A DNA stretch of 12,038 nucleotides from Gonapodya prolifera JEL478 (GCA_001574975.1 KQ965822.1:188001-200038), one strand, 5' to 3'; shown: positions 1 through 9,682, numbered from the stretch's first letter. Made by a program: numbers and translations. The notes: generated by a model not told the origin, from the letters alone.

Positions 1-67
1 GAGTGAAATTACAAAACAACGGTGAGTCAGATTGAGACTTAATCTCGCCTCGTCCACCTTAACTCAC

Positions 68-1189
68 CAACAATAGGTACCCAGGTTGGTGTGGATGGGC
101 CGCTCGAACTCGAGGTACCGCTACTTGACCCAACGTCTCCTTGGCTCCCTTCAAAAACAGACGGGAGGGCACTTGATGGGCTGCTGCTGGTGGCCACTCC
201 TGATATCGATCGAGCAAAGTCAGAAGGAGCCGGCGTGGAGGCTGAGGCGGAAAGCGAGGGTAGGTTTTCACGTCTGAGCTTTTATAAAGCAGTCTTCAGA
301 GTTGCTCACCTGAGGATCCAGAAGCAGTACCAGCGATCACCGACGTAGACGTGCCGGTGGTGGGGGCGACAGAACCAGCACTTCCTGAAGCAGTTCCAGT
401 AACTACTGCGGAGGTGATGCTCGAGGGCGCTGAAGTGAGAGCAGTGCCCGTCACCGCACTAAATGCTGTGGTCGGGAATGAAGGATTCGGGCCACCGGTA
501 GACGTCGCTGATGAGCCTGGGGACGATACTACCGCAGTTGCTGATACTAAGTGCAACTAAGTGTCAATTTTTGATGTCAGGCGTGGGATAGTAGGAGTAC
601 TTCTCACCTGAAACAGGGGACCCATCTGGCTTAAAATTCGGTCCCTGTCCAGTCAACGGTACCGCCACAGAACAGTCCACATTTGAGCACCAGTTGTAGT
701 AGCATTCCCAGTATCTGTGTTTGTATCAAGGATGGATGTGAGTCTTCATAAAATACCCAAAAGATTAAGGTGCGCCAAGACTTACCCCGGTGCGCAATTA
801 ACGTGGCAGAACCCATCCGACCCGCAGAAACGGGTCACTTCACTAAGCGTGGTGTTTGCGGATCCACAAGTGGACGTAGCGGAGCAGGACTCGCGCTTGG
901 CGAGATGCGGGGCTGCAGCGGTCAAACCTGACAAGCAAAAGTAGTCCCGAGTCGAGTCCAACAGCCCGAAATATTGGGACAACGACTCGATCCTCACCAA
1001 AGAGGGCGACAAAGACCACTGTCGCGGCCGATAGCGTGCGGATCGCAGCTTGTGCGGGGGAAACAATGACCGTCAGGGATCGGTGAATCTCGGGAAGATG
1101 CAGAGGCAGACGGTAGGATCGCCAGCAAGAACAGCGACTTGCTCCGTTTTCAGAGTCTACTTGGTAAACGCACCGGAATGTGTCAACAT
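68..1189 (-). CDS. Secreted Cys-rich, Ser/Thr-rich surface protein (5' part, runs off left edge)
   Basis: I do not recognise the family. Six exons on the minus strand can be joined in frame: 1189-1174, 1048-998, 927-786, 714-608, 546-310, 241-68. All introns are GT..AG (61-124 bases), and a further donor (GTGAGT) at 67 leads out of the window. The 242 visible residues begin with a signal peptide (a few polar residues, hydrophobic stretch about 11-28). A Lys-Arg pair at 33-34 follows, a possible Kex2 site. Next is a compact module with eight cysteines (37, 43, 57, 63, 67, 74, 79, 84), aromatic residues between the last ones and an N-glycosylation sequon at Asn47. Residues about 106-236 are almost only Ser, Thr, Ala, Gly and Pro, a likely O-mannosylated stalk. 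The visible part ends in Trp-Val-Pro-Ile-Val, where fungal wall sensors and mucin-like proteins often enter a transmembrane helix; that helix is inferred and would lie outside. The first 16-base exon is the weakest part; exons 2 to 6 agree in phase and composition. Confidence 0.68.
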
Positions 1190-1518
1190 TATTGTTCACG
1201 CAGGTGAGGCGCTTCAGGTTTGCTGTGGCTATCAATCGACTGCGCCACCGATACCAAGCACGTCGATACCTTTTCCGCGATATTGCATTCTTCAAGAGGG
1301 GCGTTCCGTATGGGCTTTCCGACACTGCGGTAAAGTCGGTGTGGGTGAATGGCTCTGTCTACTGTAGATTGCTCAAAAACATACCGGGATAAATCCGCCA
1401 GTGACGCTTGTTCTGCACCCCTTGCACGACCAGATGAAAGCATCAGAGCTGGACAGTATTTCCGATAAGCTCATTCAAGTTCTATGTACAACACTTCAAA
1501 GACAGATAATCTTGTCGA
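1190..1518. other. Spacer between two minus-strand genes
   Basis: This stretch holds the 3' flank of the dioxygenase gene and the upstream region of the surface-protein gene. Open frames here are short, overlap in several frames and show no motif. A GATA-type hexamer (AGATAA) lies at about 1503-1508. I see no clear TATA box or RNA gene. Confidence 0.4.
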
Positions 1519-2685
1519 CTACGAAATATCGTCCACTCTGAATTCTCCTCTCATGCCTGCAACCTTGTTGCTCGTTCCTACCTCTCGTAGCCATTTGGCT
1601 GGCCTCGCCGCCGCCGAGGGGTGCACTTCTCCAACTGAAACGTCAGTCGATGAACTATTGCTCCGCTTCTTCCCATGCTGAGATGACCTCAAATATGTAG
1701 ACGGAGGGTGGAGGTCGTGTTTTGCTGCTTGCGCGTTCAAGCGCTTTGTGTTCTCCGACGTCCCAACTTCACCGAGGAACCACCCAAACACGCTGTACCG
1801 CCATCTTGGCCCTTTCACAGGAAGAACCTCGTGCCACCTAGGTATCCGAAAAGCCACGAGCGAGTTGAATTCGGGAACAAGGCAGGTGGGAGGATCGACT
1901 TGAAGGTCCAGAAGAGTCCCGCCAAGACACTCGCTCCAATCTCGAGTCAAGTAATAAATGATTGCAACCTCTCTCTCGCCCTTCACGACACCCCCACCGT
2001 CCAACATAACGTCCGCATAGGCCCTATCGTCGTGCCGAACGATATGATGTCCCTCGCCGTATCGCGCGACAGAGAACGTGTAGGAAAAGGAGTCCGGCCG
2101 AAGGAGAGAGAATGTTCGGGCCACGAGGTGCACCAAAGGGTGGGATTTGACGGAGTGGAAAGAGTGTCGGACCGAGTCGTGGGCACGATTGGATTTTCCT
2201 GCTGTCTGAATCAAAACTTTCGTGACTCATGCCTCCATTGACACAATGTGGCGACAGAGACAGCTCACATCAACCCAAACGTTCTCCGAAAACGTCTCAA
2301 TTTCGTCCAAGAGCCCCTTCGCGACGAAATCGGGGAAGAAGTTTCGAATCTTTGCGATTCCCCCGCCCTCATCCAGCACCGACTCTAGGTCGTACTTTTC
2401 CATCCAATCGGAGACTTTGTCGAACGAATCGAGCCATTTCCTGTGCGGGAGGACTTTGCGCGCTACTTTCTTCATCAGATTGGAGTTCTTGTCAAAAGTG
2501 GATTTTCGGCCACAGCAGTCGTTTGTCGCAAACTCTTTGGGCTGGGAGCTCCTGCCCCACCGGTGGTGCCAGATTTTTGGTGCCGCAAGGGCAATCTACC
2601 ACCGGAGGGCTGGAACGTTTTGGCACTCTCCTCCATTTTCTGTGCCCCCACAAGGGAATTGGTCGCGTCTGATGACTTTGGCCAT
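1519..2685 (-). CDS. 2-oxoglutarate/Fe(II)-dependent dioxygenase (prolyl-4-hydroxylase-like fold)
   Basis: A non-haem iron oxygenase that would couple oxidative decarboxylation of 2-oxoglutarate to hydroxylation of an unknown substrate. The model has three exons: 2685-2600, 2551-2269 and 2205-1519, with GT..AG introns of 48 and 63 bases, giving 351 residues. The catalytic core lies in exon 3. The HxD iron motif is His181-Asp-Asp183 inside a Val-Ala-Arg-Tyr...Asp-Asp-Arg-Ala-Tyr context. A Gly-Gly-Thr-Leu turn sits at 218-221, the distal iron ligand is His248 (Pro-Arg-Trp-His), and the 2-oxoglutarate-binding Arg259 starts Arg-Tyr-Ser-Val-Phe-Gly-Trp-Phe. The order and spacing fit the P4H/Ofd1-like 2OG-FeII_Oxy group. 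The tail after about 267 is polar and low in complexity. There is no signal peptide, so it is probably nuclear or cytosolic. Exon 1 is less certain: Met at 2475 is a possible later start, in frame, still upstream of the whole core. The helicase relic lies divergently upstream. Confidence 0.8.
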
Positions 2686-2989
2686 TTCGAATAAATCGTG
2701 CTTTATTTGAATCCAATCGGATGTCGCTGCGTGCTCCCGTCACTCGCCGTTCGACACTACACACCGCTATACCCACTGTCACGGAGGATGGAAGTGGACC
2801 ATACACTGTCGATCCGTTTCCTGGGTGGTGATGGCCGCCCTCATTACTGAACAACGGCCAACACCAGACGGCCGCCCGCCGCTTGCTTACCCGCCATGCC
2901 AGTAAAACGCGACCGCGCCAGATCCCACGGCACCAGTGGGGTTCGTTGCCACGACCCACTCGGTGGAGGCTACCGAGTGATGACGATGA
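2686..2989. promoter_or_regulatory. Divergent spacer upstream of the dioxygenase
   Basis: The region upstream of the dioxygenase start, facing the helicase relic on the other strand, should hold the dioxygenase promoter. A CCAAT pentamer is at 2713-2717 on the plus strand but is very close to the start codon, so its role is doubtful. A plus-strand open frame from 2883 runs into the helicase Q-region, but its first 35 or so residues match nothing I know. No TATA box was seen. Confidence 0.3.
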
Positions 2990-3860
2990 GGCGTCGGACG
3001 CTGTTGATCGTGACTGTTTGCCTCGACTTGGCCTTCATTCGTCTCTGCAGCCCCATCAACGTGAAGGACTCCTCGCTGTCCGACATGGGAAGGACACGGG
3101 TCTTTTCACGGCGATTGGATCTGGAAAAACTGTCGTAATGATGATTGCTGGGCTAATGAGGGGTGGAATCACCTTGATTGTATGCCCTTTGACGAAACTG
3201 GCGATCAAACAGGTGGGAGTTGCGACCTGACCACGACGTTATTCGTGACTGCTGTTTCCGGCGTAGGTACAATATTTGGACATGTTTCGCGATACCAGAA
3301 GGCTGGTCTCACGGAAGTCGCTGTGAATTCGGAGTTGGAAGGCAAATCCACCGCGAGCGATGCATTTGCCGGCCGATTTCAATTTGGCGAGTTGGCGGGA
3401 CTGAATCCACATGAACCAACTGTCCTTTTTTTAATCCCAAGTAATTGGGGAGGTTCGGCTCACTCTTCATCACAGTGGTGATTGACGAGGCTCCTACCCT
3501 CATCACTTGGTAGAATACTTGCGATCAGACTTTTGGGGTGGTTGGGAAACTCCTGCGGCCCTTCAGCCCGATTCTTGCATTGATCGGGCCTGTTCAGATT
3601 TTGAACTGACTGCAGATTGATTTTCCACGTCGTAGGGTCCAGCAACTTCATTTCTTCGATGCGCTCGCGAATATCAACAGCGTTCAATTTCATTTCGTTG
3701 TCAATAACGTGCTCGTTTCTGTAAGGAGGCGTTTCTGTTCTCGCTTAAGCCCTCTGAGTACCATATGTAGTGCATTTTTCGCGTTGCTTGCCTGTTTAAT
3801 CCAGATATAAGCCAAGATGATTTCACAAGAGCCTCAGGGATAGCACTGATGAAAGGTGAA
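2990..3860 (+). pseudogene. Decayed RecQ-like DExH DNA helicase
   Basis: Pieces of an ATP-dependent superfamily 2 helicase appear in the right order but not in one frame. About 3050-3100 encodes a Q-motif-like Leu-Gln-Pro-His-Gln-Arg-Glu-Gly. Walker A follows at 3111-3131 (Ala-Ile-Gly-Ser-Gly-Lys-Thr) and motif Ia at about 3168-3212 (Ile-Val-Cys-Pro-Leu-Thr-Lys-Leu). A second frame at about 3269-3425 carries Tyr-Gln-Lys-Ala-Gly-Leu-Thr and Phe-Ala-Gly-Arg-Phe-Gln. A third frame at 3475-3510 carries Val-Val-Ile-Asp-Glu-Ala-Pro, a Walker B in which the usual His of DEAH is Pro. The breaks are a possible intron at 3213-3266 whose exons do not join in frame, a shift at the T-run near 3425-3432, a TAA just after it and a TAG at 3511. 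Weak helicase-like words continue to about 3860, so the right border is soft. RecQ-like helicase copies are common in mushroom-type genomes; here only a dead remnant is seen. Confidence 0.6.
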
Positions 3861-4561
3861 CCATACCTCGCCGGCGCTAAGAGATTCCTCATCATCATCC
3901 GCGACGTCAGCATCTGCCTCCCCCAAGTCATTTCTACTGGCGGTTGCAGCAGCGATGTGCTCGCAATCACTTCAGTTCGCCTGTCTGTAGGATACCTGAA
4001 CAGCAATACTCACATGGCGCCCTCGTCAGCCCTCAAGTTGTGCGACCACGACTCGGCGAGTCCTGCGATAGCGCTTCGGTTGGTCGCGGTGAGGTAGTTC
4101 TCTACCTACGGGGTTCTATCCGACCGTCGGCGGATGACCCTCGACGGTTCTGAAGTTACACTAGTGCCACTCGACAACCTCCGTTTCCTTTTCCCATCGT
4201 CCATCGTGGGTTCAGCTGGGGTAGAGCGGTAACCACTGATGATGAGCACGTGGCAGGAGTGTGTCAATGGCGGCGAAATGGCGAACAGACGAGCAAGCTA
4301 CTCACAATACGAAGTCAAGACAAGAACAAGTGGGGGACGACTCGCGCAGTCTTCCAATTAGTCGTAAAACAATCCTTGATTGATCTCTTGACAATTTTCT
4401 CGAAATCGCGGCGAAATCGTGGAAATTGACTGAATGTGCCAAAAAGTTCCAGACGCAACGCGGGCATGCAAAGTGGCACCCAAGTCAGCGGCTGGGGCTC
4501 TTCCAGACAACAACCTCTTTGTTGGGATCCCATTCGACATCCAACGAATTATCGATTCTCA
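3861..4561. promoter_or_regulatory. Spacer upstream of ureG
   Basis: No gene is recognisable. The left part may be further helicase debris, too eroded to support. The right part is the expected ureG promoter. A palindromic E-box CACGTG is at 4247-4252, about 310 bases before the start codon. The octamer CGAAATCG occurs twice within 20 bases at about 4400-4420. A CGATAA hexamer on the minus strand at 4549-4554 matches the GATA-factor consensus of nitrogen control, but it lies only a few bases before the ATG and may be chance. Confidence 0.3.
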
Positions 4562-5756
4562 ATGACATCGCACTCCTATTCTCATTCCGGCGACCAAACT
4601 GGGCACTCTCACGACGGCCACTCCCACGGCGATCACCAACGCGGTACGGGCCGGTCGGCAGGCGGACACTCGCACGCGCACGACCACGACGCGGGCGTGG
4701 CAGCGGATCACGGACACACGCATGAAGTGCTGGAGCACCCGGTCGTGTTTGAGGAGAGGGAGAAGCCAATCACGGGTCGGGCGAGGAACTACGCGGAGAG
4801 GGCGTACACGGTGGGGATTGGAGGGTGAGACGTGCTCGTTTTTAGTGTATGGGAGCCTTCGCTGACCATTTTCGTTGTCTCGGGGGTCGATCAGGCCCGT
4901 TGGGTCAAGGAAACCGCCCTTATGCTCGCTCTTTGTCGCAAACTGAGGGACAAATACTCCATCGTGTGCGTCACCAACGACATTTTCACAAAGGAGGACA
5001 CCGAGTTCCTTGTGAGGAATGACGCGTTGCCTGCCGAGAGGATTCGGGCGATTGAGACGGGAGGTGGGTGAAGAATACGAATGATTTGTTGCATGACGTG
5101 ATCAGAGCTGCCAAGCGCAACCCTGCAAACATCGCTTTGAATAATGTCGACGACATCTCGTTGTGACACTGAATTCTCCCACGAGGTTGTCCCCATGCCG
5201 CCATCCGAGAAGACATTTCGGCGAATCTGAACGCTCTCGAGCAGCTCCACGCCAGATTCCTTCCTCAGCTGCTTCTCATAGAGTCTGGTGGCGACAATTT
5301 GGCGGCCAACTACTCCCGCGAGGTATGTCTCTCAAGGTGCTACTTGCTGCCGGACATGAAGTTGTTTTGACACGTGTTGAACAAACTTACAAATCCCACC
5401 CAACTTAGCTTGCGGACTACATTATTTACGTCATCGATGTCGCCGGCGGGGACAAGGTCCCCCGTAAGGGAGGTCCGGGCATCACTCAATCGGACCTCCT
5501 CGTGATCAACAAGACGGACCTCGCCCCGGCTGTCGGAGCAGATCTTGACGTTATGAAACGTGACTCTTTCAAAATGAGGTGGATCGATCTTACTTGTGAA
5601 CGTTTCTTCGGGCTAAAAGCAAAGGTGTTGTTCGATCCGTCTCGCAGGGGAACGGGTCCCACTGTGTTCGCACAAGTCAAGCACGATGTGGCAGTCGACG
5701 ACACTGTGGACCGTGTTCTGGCTGGATGGAGAGAGAGCGGGGCTGCGAGCGCGTAG
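4562..5756 (+). CDS. ureG: Urease accessory GTPase UreG (five exons, frameshifted in P-loop as printed)
   Basis: UreG is the GTPase that, with UreD and UreF, delivers nickel to apo-urease in the cytosol. Exons: 4562-4824, 4895-5063, 5186-5322, 5409-5578, 5648-5756, with GT..AG introns of 70, 122, 86 and 69 bases. Allowing for one missing base, the product is 282 residues, usual for fungi and plants. Residues 1-59 hold 15 histidines, the nickel-binding N-terminus. Then follow Gly-Ile-Gly-Gly-Pro-Val-Gly-Ser (P-loop, about 85-92), [10 protein letters not shown] (114-123), the invariant Cys-Pro-His metal motif (146-148), Glu-Ser-Gly-Gly-Asp-Asn (177-182) and Asn-Lys-Thr-Asp (224-227, guanine recognition). 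The C-terminus ends [10 protein letters not shown] plus a short tail. Oddity: at 4905-4913 the frame of Pro-Val-Gly-Ser does not join Thr-Ala-Leu; one base is missing and the Gly-Lys of GSGKT is spoiled. As read, translation stops at 4941-4943. All other exons look intact, so a sequence error or a very recent mutation is likely. Confidence 0.9.
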
Positions 5757-6104
5757 ATTGGTTGGTTGGAGGCGCATGACAGTGAAGTTGTTACCCTGAT
5801 TATTGTGATTCAACATGATCTGTGTCATCGGGCTCACTTCTTGAGCTGGTGAAGTTGTGTCCTGACCTGGTGCCTATCACGGTGTGGTGTACTGGGCACC
5901 CCAACCGAGTGCCTGTCGACCGATACTGGGGGAGATTCAAACCCACAGCTCACCCACTCCTCCTCAGCAAATGACAGGTAGTATAGCCCAGTAATTCTCT
6001 TGCTACACCCGGAACTCAGCGAAGGGATTGAGTGGTTCCCCTTTGTGGCTGTGTGACCGTGCCATATTTGGTGTTGTCCAACTCAGGCTGTCGGCAGTTC
6101 TTCC
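5757..6104 (+). promoter_or_regulatory. ureG 3' flank and PKA regulatory subunit promoter
   Basis: The 348 bases lie between two genes on the same strand. They should contain the ureG 3' UTR and the promoter and leader of the kinase subunit gene. I see no TATA box, canonical AATAAA, repeat or small open frame worth calling. Confidence 0.35.
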
Positions 6105-7769
6105 ATGCCTCCAGCAATCCCATCCGTCCCCGCCGGACTGCCCGACATTCTCCGCGAGCTCAACAAGGCCGTCATCGCATCGAACCCCACAGACATTTAC
6201 GAATTCTGCGCTACTTGGTTCCAAGGCAAGATCAAGGAACGGGACGCAGGAGAGAGCAAACAGAAAGAAGGTGACGAAGGTGGGTCCGCACACGAACGCG
6301 CATGGGAAAGACGGTGGCTTGAAGGGGGACGATCGAGAGGATGGGTTCGGAGAGGGTTGATGTATTCATGTTGGTGGGGATTGTCAATCCGGTCGGCGGA
6401 ACATTCCAATCATGGATCGGTAGGAGGCGAGCAGGCGATGTCTCAAGACAGATAACATGAGTGGGTGATACTCGTCGATTTGAATGTCTCCATCGTGGAG
6501 GAATCATCACATCGTGCGATGAACGGGGACATCCAAGTCCCCGTCGGCGAATTAATCATGACAGGATTGCTCCTTCCCATTCGAGTCGCAGCAACAGTAT
6601 TCACTTCGTCCCCTTCACTCCAGCGCAACAGAGTTCCTCATCCATCTACTCTGCCCCCATGACCGACGTACTCCCCGAACACTTCGCAACCTCCCGCCCC
6701 GGGCCAGAAGAGGACCCGATGCTTTCCGACTCGGACGAAGAAGAAGAAGAAGACCAAGCCGCTCCTCTCCCTCCCGTCGCCCCTCCCGCGTACGCCAACC
6801 GGGGTCGCCGAACCTCTGTGTCTGCCGAATCCATCACCCCCTCCAACGAGCCCTACGAGAAGATTAACATCCCCAAGTCCCCTGAACAGCGCGAGCGCAT
6901 TGAAGCCGCCGTGCGGGATCACATTCTTTTCCGCAACCTCGATGAAGACCAGCGCGGGGATGTCGTGAACGCAATGACGGAGGTCCACTGCCCGACGGGT
7001 CACAGCATCATCACACAGGGTGCAGTCGGAGACTTCTGGTACGTCGTGGAGTCGGGAACCTTCGACATCTTCGTGTCCAAGGAGGGAAAGCCCGCCATCA
7101 AGGTCGCCTCTTGTGGAGCGGGCCAGTCGTTCGGGGAGCTGGCGCTAATGTACAATGCACCCCGTGCTGCCACCGTGACGGCTACTTCGGAATCGGTGGT
7201 GTGGGCGCTGGATCGTGTCACGTTCCGTCGCATCCTGATGGAGAACACCTCCAAGAAACGGCGCATGTACGAAACTTTCTTGGAGGAGGTTCCCCTTCTC
7301 ATCTCCCTCGAGCCCTACGAAAGGCACAAAATTGCGGACAACCTCGAGTCGGTCACCTTCGAGGACGGTGTTGTGGTGATTAGACAGGGTGACAAGGGAG
7401 ATGCCTTCTACATCATCGAGGCCGGGGAGGCCAGGGTGTTCAAGCGGGACCAGGAGGGCGTTGAGTACGAGTTCCCTGGTCTCTCTCGGGGGAGCTACTT
7501 CGGAGGTATGTGTCTTTCCTTCAGTTGTTCCCGTGATCCTCACACATTCAACCCAACTCACCCCGCTCGCCTTAGAGCTCGCCCTTCTTACCGACAACCC
7601 CCGCGCGGCGACCATCGTCGCCAAGGGCCGGCTTAAAGTCGCCAAGATCGACGCCAAGGCGTTCACGCGCCTGCTGGGACCGTGCGTCGACATTCTCAAG
7701 CGCAACATGAACAACTACGCAAGCGTCGCGTCAAGGGTCGGCGAGCCGGCGCAGCAGGCGAAGGTGTAA
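6105..7769 (+). CDS. cAMP-dependent protein kinase regulatory subunit
   Basis: It binds and inhibits the PKA catalytic subunit and releases it on cAMP binding; in fungi it links nutrient sensing to growth and development. Three exons (6105-6270, 6624-7505, 7576-7769) with introns of 353 and 70 bases give 413 residues, normal for fungal Bcy1/PkaR. Residues 1-45 form an RII-type dimerisation/docking domain (Glu-Leu-Asn-Lys-Ala-Val, then Glu-Phe-Cys-Ala-Thr-Trp-Phe). An acidic linker (about 90-99) precedes the inhibitor site Arg117-Arg-Thr-Ser120, an R-R-x-S sequence that PKA could phosphorylate, as in RII. Two cyclic-nucleotide-binding domains follow. The first phosphate-binding cassette is Phe-Gly-Glu227-Leu-Ala-Leu through Pro-Arg236-Ala-Ala-Thr. 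The second is Phe-Gly-Glu350-Leu-Ala-Leu-Leu through Pro-Arg359-Ala-Ala-Thr, rebuilt exactly across intron 2. Both Glu/Arg pairs that hold cAMP are present. The start at 6105 is chosen because it gives the complete docking helix. The two exon joins restore codons cleanly. Confidence 0.95.
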
Positions 7770-8205
7770 GGCTGTGGAAGGAGTGGTTTGGGGTACTTGG
7801 AGGAAGATGTAATTGTATCATAGGAAACACCATGCGTGGAGAGGCGGTGATGGTATTGTACGTGTTTTGTAAAACTAGCCTACCTTGTTCCCCGAGTATG
7901 TGTGACATGTGTGCAGATCAGCAGTCCGAGCTTCGCGCGCCACAAAACCTTGCGCCCACACATGATCGACACGACATCATGTGATAAGGAGGCGACAGCT
8001 GATGTCAGAGAAAGGACTTCTTTTCGAAATCAATTCCATTAAAACCGCTCTACAAAGTAAATACAACCGCACGAGATGTTCGTCAACCTTTTCGAATACG
8101 GACGTCATACCCACACCGCAATGAGGCAATATGCCCGGCCGCATCACATTCAGTTCTGAGATCGTACCCTCCCTTAGGTCCAGCACTCCTCTCCCTGTGG
8201 CGACG
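7770..8205. other. Convergent 3' spacer
   Basis: Both neighbouring genes end into this stretch, so it should hold two 3' UTRs and polyadenylation sites. No perfect AATAAA is seen on either strand; AT-rich patches near 7810-7825 and 8020-8065 are possible end-forming regions. No RNA gene or repeat is seen. Confidence 0.4.
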
Positions 8206-9682
8206 TCACTCCCTCTTAACCCCATTCGCAGTCTTACGGGGCGAGCTACTCCACCCGGACGGCGGGTACCCGACATACCCATTGCCCAACACTGACGACG
8301 TCGCTCCGTTCGCCTTGACGGGGGTGCCCTGTCTATCGCCAGTCTTCCGCGGGCTCTCGCCCTGCTGGGCCACTTCCTGCGTGGAGCCGGCCTTGGGCTT
8401 TGTCCTCAAGCACCAAATATCAAACACCTCGCACAGCCGCTCAATCACGTCCCACGCGAAGTGGGCGTACACGAGCACCGACGCGGCGAGGTACGCGTAC
8501 ACCAGCGCCGCATGGATGTCCTCCTCGCTCCACCCGAGTGGGATGGGGATGGCGCCACACGCAATCCCCCATGCGGTCCCTGCACCGGCCCACGTTGCTG
8601 TGTACAGGACATTCCAGTGCGGGAATGGCGCGCGGCAGCAGTGGGCAAGGACCATGAGACCGACGTGGTACCCGAATGTGAACGAAGTGGCGGCAAGGAA
8701 GGGGACGAAGAGGCGCGCGGAGAGGAGGGACGGCGTTGCGAGGGTCCACAGGGCGGTCAGGAGGAGAAAGCACGGAAGGGGAAGGAGAGTGAGTACGGGG
8801 GATGGCGTCATCGTGGAGTGTGCGGCGGAGGATTGGGGCGGTGGGTGGTTGGAGGGAGAAGAGCGGTTAGAGATGGGAGCGAGGATGCGTTGGACGTTGT
8901 AGAGGGCGGCAAAAATGTTGTACAGTGATGTGGCGATGGCCATCGCGCCCGCGATGTGATTCGCCGAGACTCCGCAGGGTGCGTCCGGGATGATGGAGCA
9001 GAGCGGGGCGGTATATATGTGCTGGCCGAAGATCCCCGCGACGAGGATAGCGACGATGCTTGAGAGCAGCCCCTCGACAGGGCCAGAGAAAGGCGACAGG
9101 TAGAGTGTGCCCGTGTGGTAAGTTTCCCACGTGGAGCAGTAAAAGTTCGACAGGAGCGAGGAGAGCACCGCAATGCTCCACCATGAGGTTCCGAGGCCCA
9201 TTGCTTGGAGGCCGAGGGTCCCACCAATCCCCGTGTTCAGCGCGTCGCACCCGTGGTCAAAAAGTTCGCCGAGTGGGCTGGCCGAGCCTGTTCGACGTGC
9301 CTGTTTGCCATCGATGGCGTCGAGGGATTGGTACGCGAAGAGGCTGAGACTTGTCGAGATGTACAGCCAGCGTGGGGCTGGTTGGTCAAAGTCCGGGACG
9401 TAGATTATCATGAGGATGAAATTGATGACGATGAGAGAGAAGCCGGAGAGGGTGAGGAGGTTGGGGCTATCGTGGAATGAAGGATAGTTCCAAATACAGC
9501 ACGAAGAGGCGAATGTGTGATTGGAGGACTCACGCGACCCATAACGGTACCTGTTCCACCAGCCAGTTCCAGTACCGCCCGAGCACGTATTTAGACAGGA
9601 AGCTATGATCGACACCCGAGTATTTGTGCTCCTTGATACGAACGACATCGTCCGGCGAAATGTAAGACGGCAGTATCGCCAT
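8206..9682 (-). CDS. Choline/ethanolaminephosphotransferase (CDP-alcohol phosphotransferase)
   Basis: An integral membrane enzyme of the Kennedy pathway, in ER or Golgi, that moves phosphocholine or phosphoethanolamine from its CDP carrier to diacylglycerol. Two exons (9682-9534 and 9466-8206) with a 67-base GT..AG intron give 469 residues, longer than the roughly 390 of the yeast enzymes. Exon 1 supplies the expected N-terminus (Ser-Lys-Tyr-Val near 30, then Tyr-Trp-Asn-Trp-Leu-Val), and the join rebuilds Ala-Pro-Asn-Leu-Leu-Thr-Leu. The family signature is complete: Asp102-Gly103-x2-Ala106-Arg107-x8-Gly116-x3-Asp120-x3-Asp124, which binds the metal and CDP. The conserved Trp-Glu-Thr-Tyr-His-Thr-Gly-Thr-Leu block is at about 163-171. 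Several hydrophobic helices follow. The extra length is a Ser/Pro/His-rich loop at about 255-280 and a polar C-terminal tail after about 425. Choline against ethanolamine preference cannot be told. The Met at 9682 is preferred because the open frame further upstream has no family similarity. Confidence 0.94.

Noticed and set aside
1708-2241. Long plus-strand open frame (177 codons)
   Set aside because: It lies opposite dioxygenase exon 3, whose iron and cosubstrate motifs are clear on the minus strand; the plus frame has no recognisable motif.
3460-4006. Two minus-strand frames (77 and 101 codons) opposite the helicase relic
   Set aside because: They look partly helix-forming but show no family motif, and the plus strand carries ordered helicase words over part of the same stretch.
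6638-7714. Several minus-strand open frames up to 189 codons
   Set aside because: They lie opposite the PKA regulatory subunit; GC-rich codon use keeps the opposite strand open by chance.
8282-8902. Long plus-strand open frame (206 codons)
   Set aside because: It is the shadow of the phosphotransferase coding exon, which carries a full CDP-alcohol signature and membrane segments.
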